Shown one piece after another: positions 28,142-29,695 of a stretch of DNA of 29,695 nucleotides (positions within the stretch are counted from its first letter, which is position 1; every line of letters starts with the position of its first letter). The notes below the pieces were generated by a model, which was not told the origin of the DNA, did not search any database, and saw nothing but the letters and a program-made list of their open reading frames with translations. The stretch lies in assembly GCA_947258735.1 (NCBI GenBank), contig CAMYJJ010000008.1:1-29695 (forward strand), written 5' to 3'. A program made the translations under genes and the position numbers. This DNA comes from Thermodesulfovibrionia bacterium. Lineage in GTDB: Bacteria > Nitrospirota > Thermodesulfovibrionia > UBA6902.

Positions 28142-28380
28142 TACTCCTCCTGTGCTGATTTTATTTCGTACATATTATGTATTCCTATATATGGCATTAT
28201 ATGGACAAAGGGACAGACGTAACCATGCCTTTGGCCGCTAATGTATGTGCTGCATTTTTTTAAGTCATCATTCTGTATGAAAACGCACTCCTCCCTTACA
28301 TAAATACACCTCAGTTTCATATCGTCAAAATATCTGTAAATCTTTATTTTTTTTATATATTCTTTGTCTGCACTTTTCAT
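28141..28380 (-). CDS. Small four-cysteine protein under riboswitch control (79 aa)
   Basis: 79 residues, ATG at 28380, TAA at 28141-28143 sharing its last A with the ATG of the HD-GYP regulator. The N-terminus is basic; the rest has four cysteines at 25, 32, 43 and 56 (MKLRCIYVREEC, LKKC, YVCPF) and two His (H52, H60), a pattern that could bind zinc or an iron-sulfur cluster. No family recognised. A second in-frame Met at position 21 is another possible start; neither has a strong ribosome binding site. It lies immediately after the terminator of the c-di-GMP riboswitch, so it is the first gene that the switch would turn on or off. The coupling argues that it is translated and works with the regulator. 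Confidence 0.65.
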   Translation of the reverse strand: MKSADKEYIKKIKIYRYFDDMKLRCIYVREECVFIQNDDLKKCSTYISGQRHGYVCPFVHIMPYIGIHNMYEIKSAQEE

Positions 28381-28389
28381 CAGCACCAT

Positions 28390-28419
28390 AAAAAAAACCC
28401 ACCCCGAAAGGGTGGGTTT
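28390..28419 (-). terminator. Intrinsic terminator forming the riboswitch expression platform
   Basis: On the minus strand a 10-bp stem (AAACCCACCC with GGGTGGGTTT) closes a 5-base loop and merges into a run of 8 T residues ending at 28390. It sits about 12 bases after the riboswitch and 10 bases before the 79-residue ORF, the normal position for transcriptional attenuation. On the plus strand only three Ts follow, so it acts mainly on the minus strand. Confidence 0.92.
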
Positions 28420-28430
28420 AATCTGCCTGT

Positions 28431-28519
28431 CTGCCACTTCGACAGCCCCTCTATCCTTTTATTTCCGGACAGGTGGCTTTGCGAGACCCGGTTTCCCGGA
28501 TGTTGCCCTTTCGGCGGCC
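28431..28519 (-). promoter_or_regulatory. Cyclic-di-GMP-I (GEMM-I) riboswitch aptamer
   Basis: Read on the minus strand it has the ordered parts of the GEMM-I aptamer: GGGCAA at 28508-28503; a perfect hairpin ATCCGG-GAAA-CCGGGT (28501-28486) with the GAAA tetraloop that docks in P3; the near-invariant CGCAAAGCC at 28483-28475; and a P3 arm, CCTGTCC paired with GGATAGAGG (28473-28448), carrying the bulged receptor-like side. The 3' strand of P1 is GCTGTC (28446-28441), which pairs with GGCAAC with one mismatch. The three consecutive G in GGGCAA include the position that distinguishes c-di-GMP binders (G) from cGAMP binders (A), so c-di-GMP is the expected ligand. A competing hairpin CTGTC/GACAG (28445-28441 with 28431-28427) could disrupt P1, and a strong terminator follows. 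Direction of switching is not clear from sequence. Confidence 0.88.
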
Positions 28520-28523
28520 AAAA

Positions 28524-28553
28524 TCTATATATTTTTCAGTTTAATTGAAGCAA
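28524..28553 (-). promoter_or_regulatory. Probable promoter of the riboswitch transcript
   Basis: On the minus strand TTGCTT (28553-28548) is followed after 16 bases by TATATA (28531-28526) or after 18 by TATAGA (28529-28524). The expected start point, near 28518, coincides with the first base of the aptamer (GGCCGCCG), which supports both calls. Confidence 0.55.
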
Positions 28554-28896
28554 TAAATATGCCAACATACTCCTTTACATTGTTTCATGTAACTATCTGT
28601 AAAATAATACATTTTTAATATCAAGAAAATCAATGAAATATCTTTTAATTAAGAACTGTTATTTTCTGAGGAATATTTCTGAAATGTGTGAAATCCCTCA
28701 ATGATTAGACGGGAATCTTGATACATGCTCATGGACAATCGTCATGTAGGGGCAATTCATGTCGGAGCGACCCTCCGCGGAGACCCGCTTCGGGAATTGC
28801 CCCTACATTTTTATCGATTGTGGAATTCCTTCAGTACGTCAATTGAGAAAAAAAGCAATACGACGCAGCCGGACGTAATGATTGGAGATTGACTGA
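28554..28896. other. Intergenic region downstream of the right-edge gene
   Basis: AT-rich from 28554 to about 28740 with nothing that I recognise, then the inverted-repeat element at 28744-28808. The DUF11-like gene from the right edge ends at 28897 and has no other obvious terminator. Confidence 0.45.
28744..28808. repeat. Inverted-repeat element with TGTAGGGGCA ends
   Basis: Perfect 15-bp terminal inverted repeats, ATGTAGGGGCAATTC at 28744-28758 and GAATTGCCCCTACAT at 28794-28808, around a 35-base GC-rich centre that has its own small dyad (TCCGCGGA). The ends match those of the short palindrome at 1113-1142. Such elements are widespread non-coding repeats; this one lies between a stop codon and the promoter of the riboswitch transcript. 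Confidence 0.75.
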
Positions 28897-29695
28897 TTAC
28901 TTCACCTTCACTTCAAACCGCAGTGCAAATGTTTCATGGGCGCCGATGCTCAGGCTGGCATTTGCCTGACCAACCACAGCTCCTATTGTTATTTTGTCAA
29001 TATCTGTTCCGAGATCTGCCGTGTCCTGAGCTGAGGCTACATCAGCATCCACCGAATCGAGAAGGTCCGTTCCCGTTCCTGAAGCGGTGGCATCGAATAT
29101 CTGCTCGTCTGTTGCGGTGTCGGAAGGTGGTGCAACGGCGTCAGTACGTACCAGGCTTCCTGCCACATACTCAAATCCTGCCTCATCAAGGTCATCGTTG
29201 ATCCTCAGGTCAATGACATCACTGGAATTTATGTTTTTTACATAAATCAGAAAGACCAGGGTTGCCCCGACAGGTGCCGTAGGGTTTCCCAGGGGCGCAG
29301 TGCCCTCATCTTCCCATACCTGTTTGACAATTGTCAGTCCATAAAACCAGTCAACATTGTGCCCGCTGTTAATCGTATTGAGCGGATTGACCGGTTTTTT
29401 CCCTGCGTCTGAACCGGATGCATCAGAGTCGATGACATCAACATAATCGATTACTTTTACAGCCGTAGCCGAGAGTACCAGTTCCCAGTAGTTACCCGGA
29501 CTGTTGGATACAAGGTTGATTCTGTCGTCATCATCAAGGCCGTCAAGAGTCAGGGTCCCGTTGATTGTCTGGGTGGCAGTATTGTCAAACGTAAGAGTTA
29601 CATCAGCTGCATTGTCAGTGCTTTCGGTCTTGGTTAAATTATTAAAAGTTGTCGAACCGCTTATCGTCTGGTTACCACCATCAAACTCAACAGTA
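28897..29695 (-). CDS. Secreted DUF11-like protein, family member C (5' end beyond window)
   Basis: The frame is open without interruption from the right edge of the window to TAA at 28897-28899, giving at least 266 residues; an internal GTG at 29166 is not the start. The visible N-terminal part is rich in short strands (QTISGSTTFNNLT, QTINGTLTLDGLDDDDR, WELVLSATAVKVIDY), like repeats of beta-helical surface proteins. The C-terminal half matches members A and B: TIVKQVWEDEG, LVFLIYVKNINSSDVIDLRIND, FEYVAGSL and the tail ITIGAVVGQANASLSIGAHE followed by ALRFEVKVK. Very acidic and rich in Asp, Thr, Ser and Ala. Probably exported, although the signal peptide would be outside the window. Terminal repeat element at 28744-28808 follows. 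Confidence 0.82.
   Translation of the reverse strand, partial: TVEFDGGNQTISGSTTFNNLTKTESTDNAADVTLTFDNTATQTINGTLTLDGLDDDDRINLVSNSPGNYWELVLSATAVKVIDYVDVIDSDASGSDAGKKPVNPLNTINSGHNVDWFYGLTIVKQVWEDEGTAPLGNPTAPVGATLVFLIYVKNINSSDVIDLRINDDLDEAGFEYVAGSLVRTDAVAPPSDTATDEQIFDATASGTGTDLLDSVDADVASAQDTADLGTDIDKITIGAVVGQANASLSIGAHETFALRFEVKVK

Noticed and set aside
28431..28519. cGAMP-type variant of the GEMM riboswitch
   Set aside because: The variant has A at the ligand-discriminating position; here the run is GGG, so c-di-GMP is the simpler reading, although only binding data can settle it.

Overview
The window looks like chromosomal DNA of a Gram-negative bacterium with moderate GC content. It encodes lipoproteins, a PEP-CTERM protein, a very large protein with an apparent outer-membrane barrel, an NAD-dependent DNA ligase and an extensive cyclic-di-GMP apparatus. 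A sigma-54 promoter ahead of a PEP-CTERM gene, a HesB-like protein of the kind known from anaerobes, DUF11-type secreted proteins and TGTAGGGGCA-ended palindromes would fit an uncultured Nitrospirota or Desulfobacterota-like lineage. That placement is inference; there is no rRNA or ribosomal protein gene here to fix it.

Left part (1-12.3 kb): mostly housekeeping or single genes. A PEP-CTERM/DUF1566 protein sits behind a textbook sigma-54 site, followed by an FmdB-type zinc ribbon, two small membrane or secreted proteins on the minus strand, an orphan 4Fe-4S motif, and a HesB/IscA-like protein with a strong terminator. pncC and ligA overlap; the products act in sequence, since LigA makes NMN and PncC recycles it. 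A TPR lipoprotein follows that may be leaderless, then a 43-codon minus-strand ORF, a membrane-bound GGDEF-EAL protein, htpG, and a tail-to-tail overlapping Fn3 lipoprotein.

Right part (12.5-29.7 kb): everything is on the minus strand, read from high to low coordinates. A secreted DUF11-like protein enters from beyond the right edge. Next is a cyclic-di-GMP-I (GEMM-I) riboswitch followed by an intrinsic terminator, then a 79-residue four-Cys protein coupled through TAATG to a REC-GAF-HD-GYP regulator. Then come two more DUF11-like secreted proteins, a 1961-residue multidomain OmpA/beta-barrel protein, a FecR-domain membrane protein, a sensor histidine kinase and two tandem REC-GGDEF regulators, with rlmB at the end.

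Taken together, the right part reads as a surface or envelope assembly locus. Three related secreted proteins and one giant outer-membrane scaffold or exporter are linked to one kinase, three very similar receivers (two wired to c-di-GMP synthesis, one to its breakdown) and an RNA sensor of c-di-GMP. I do not recognise this combination as a named system, and it is the best candidate in the window for something undescribed.
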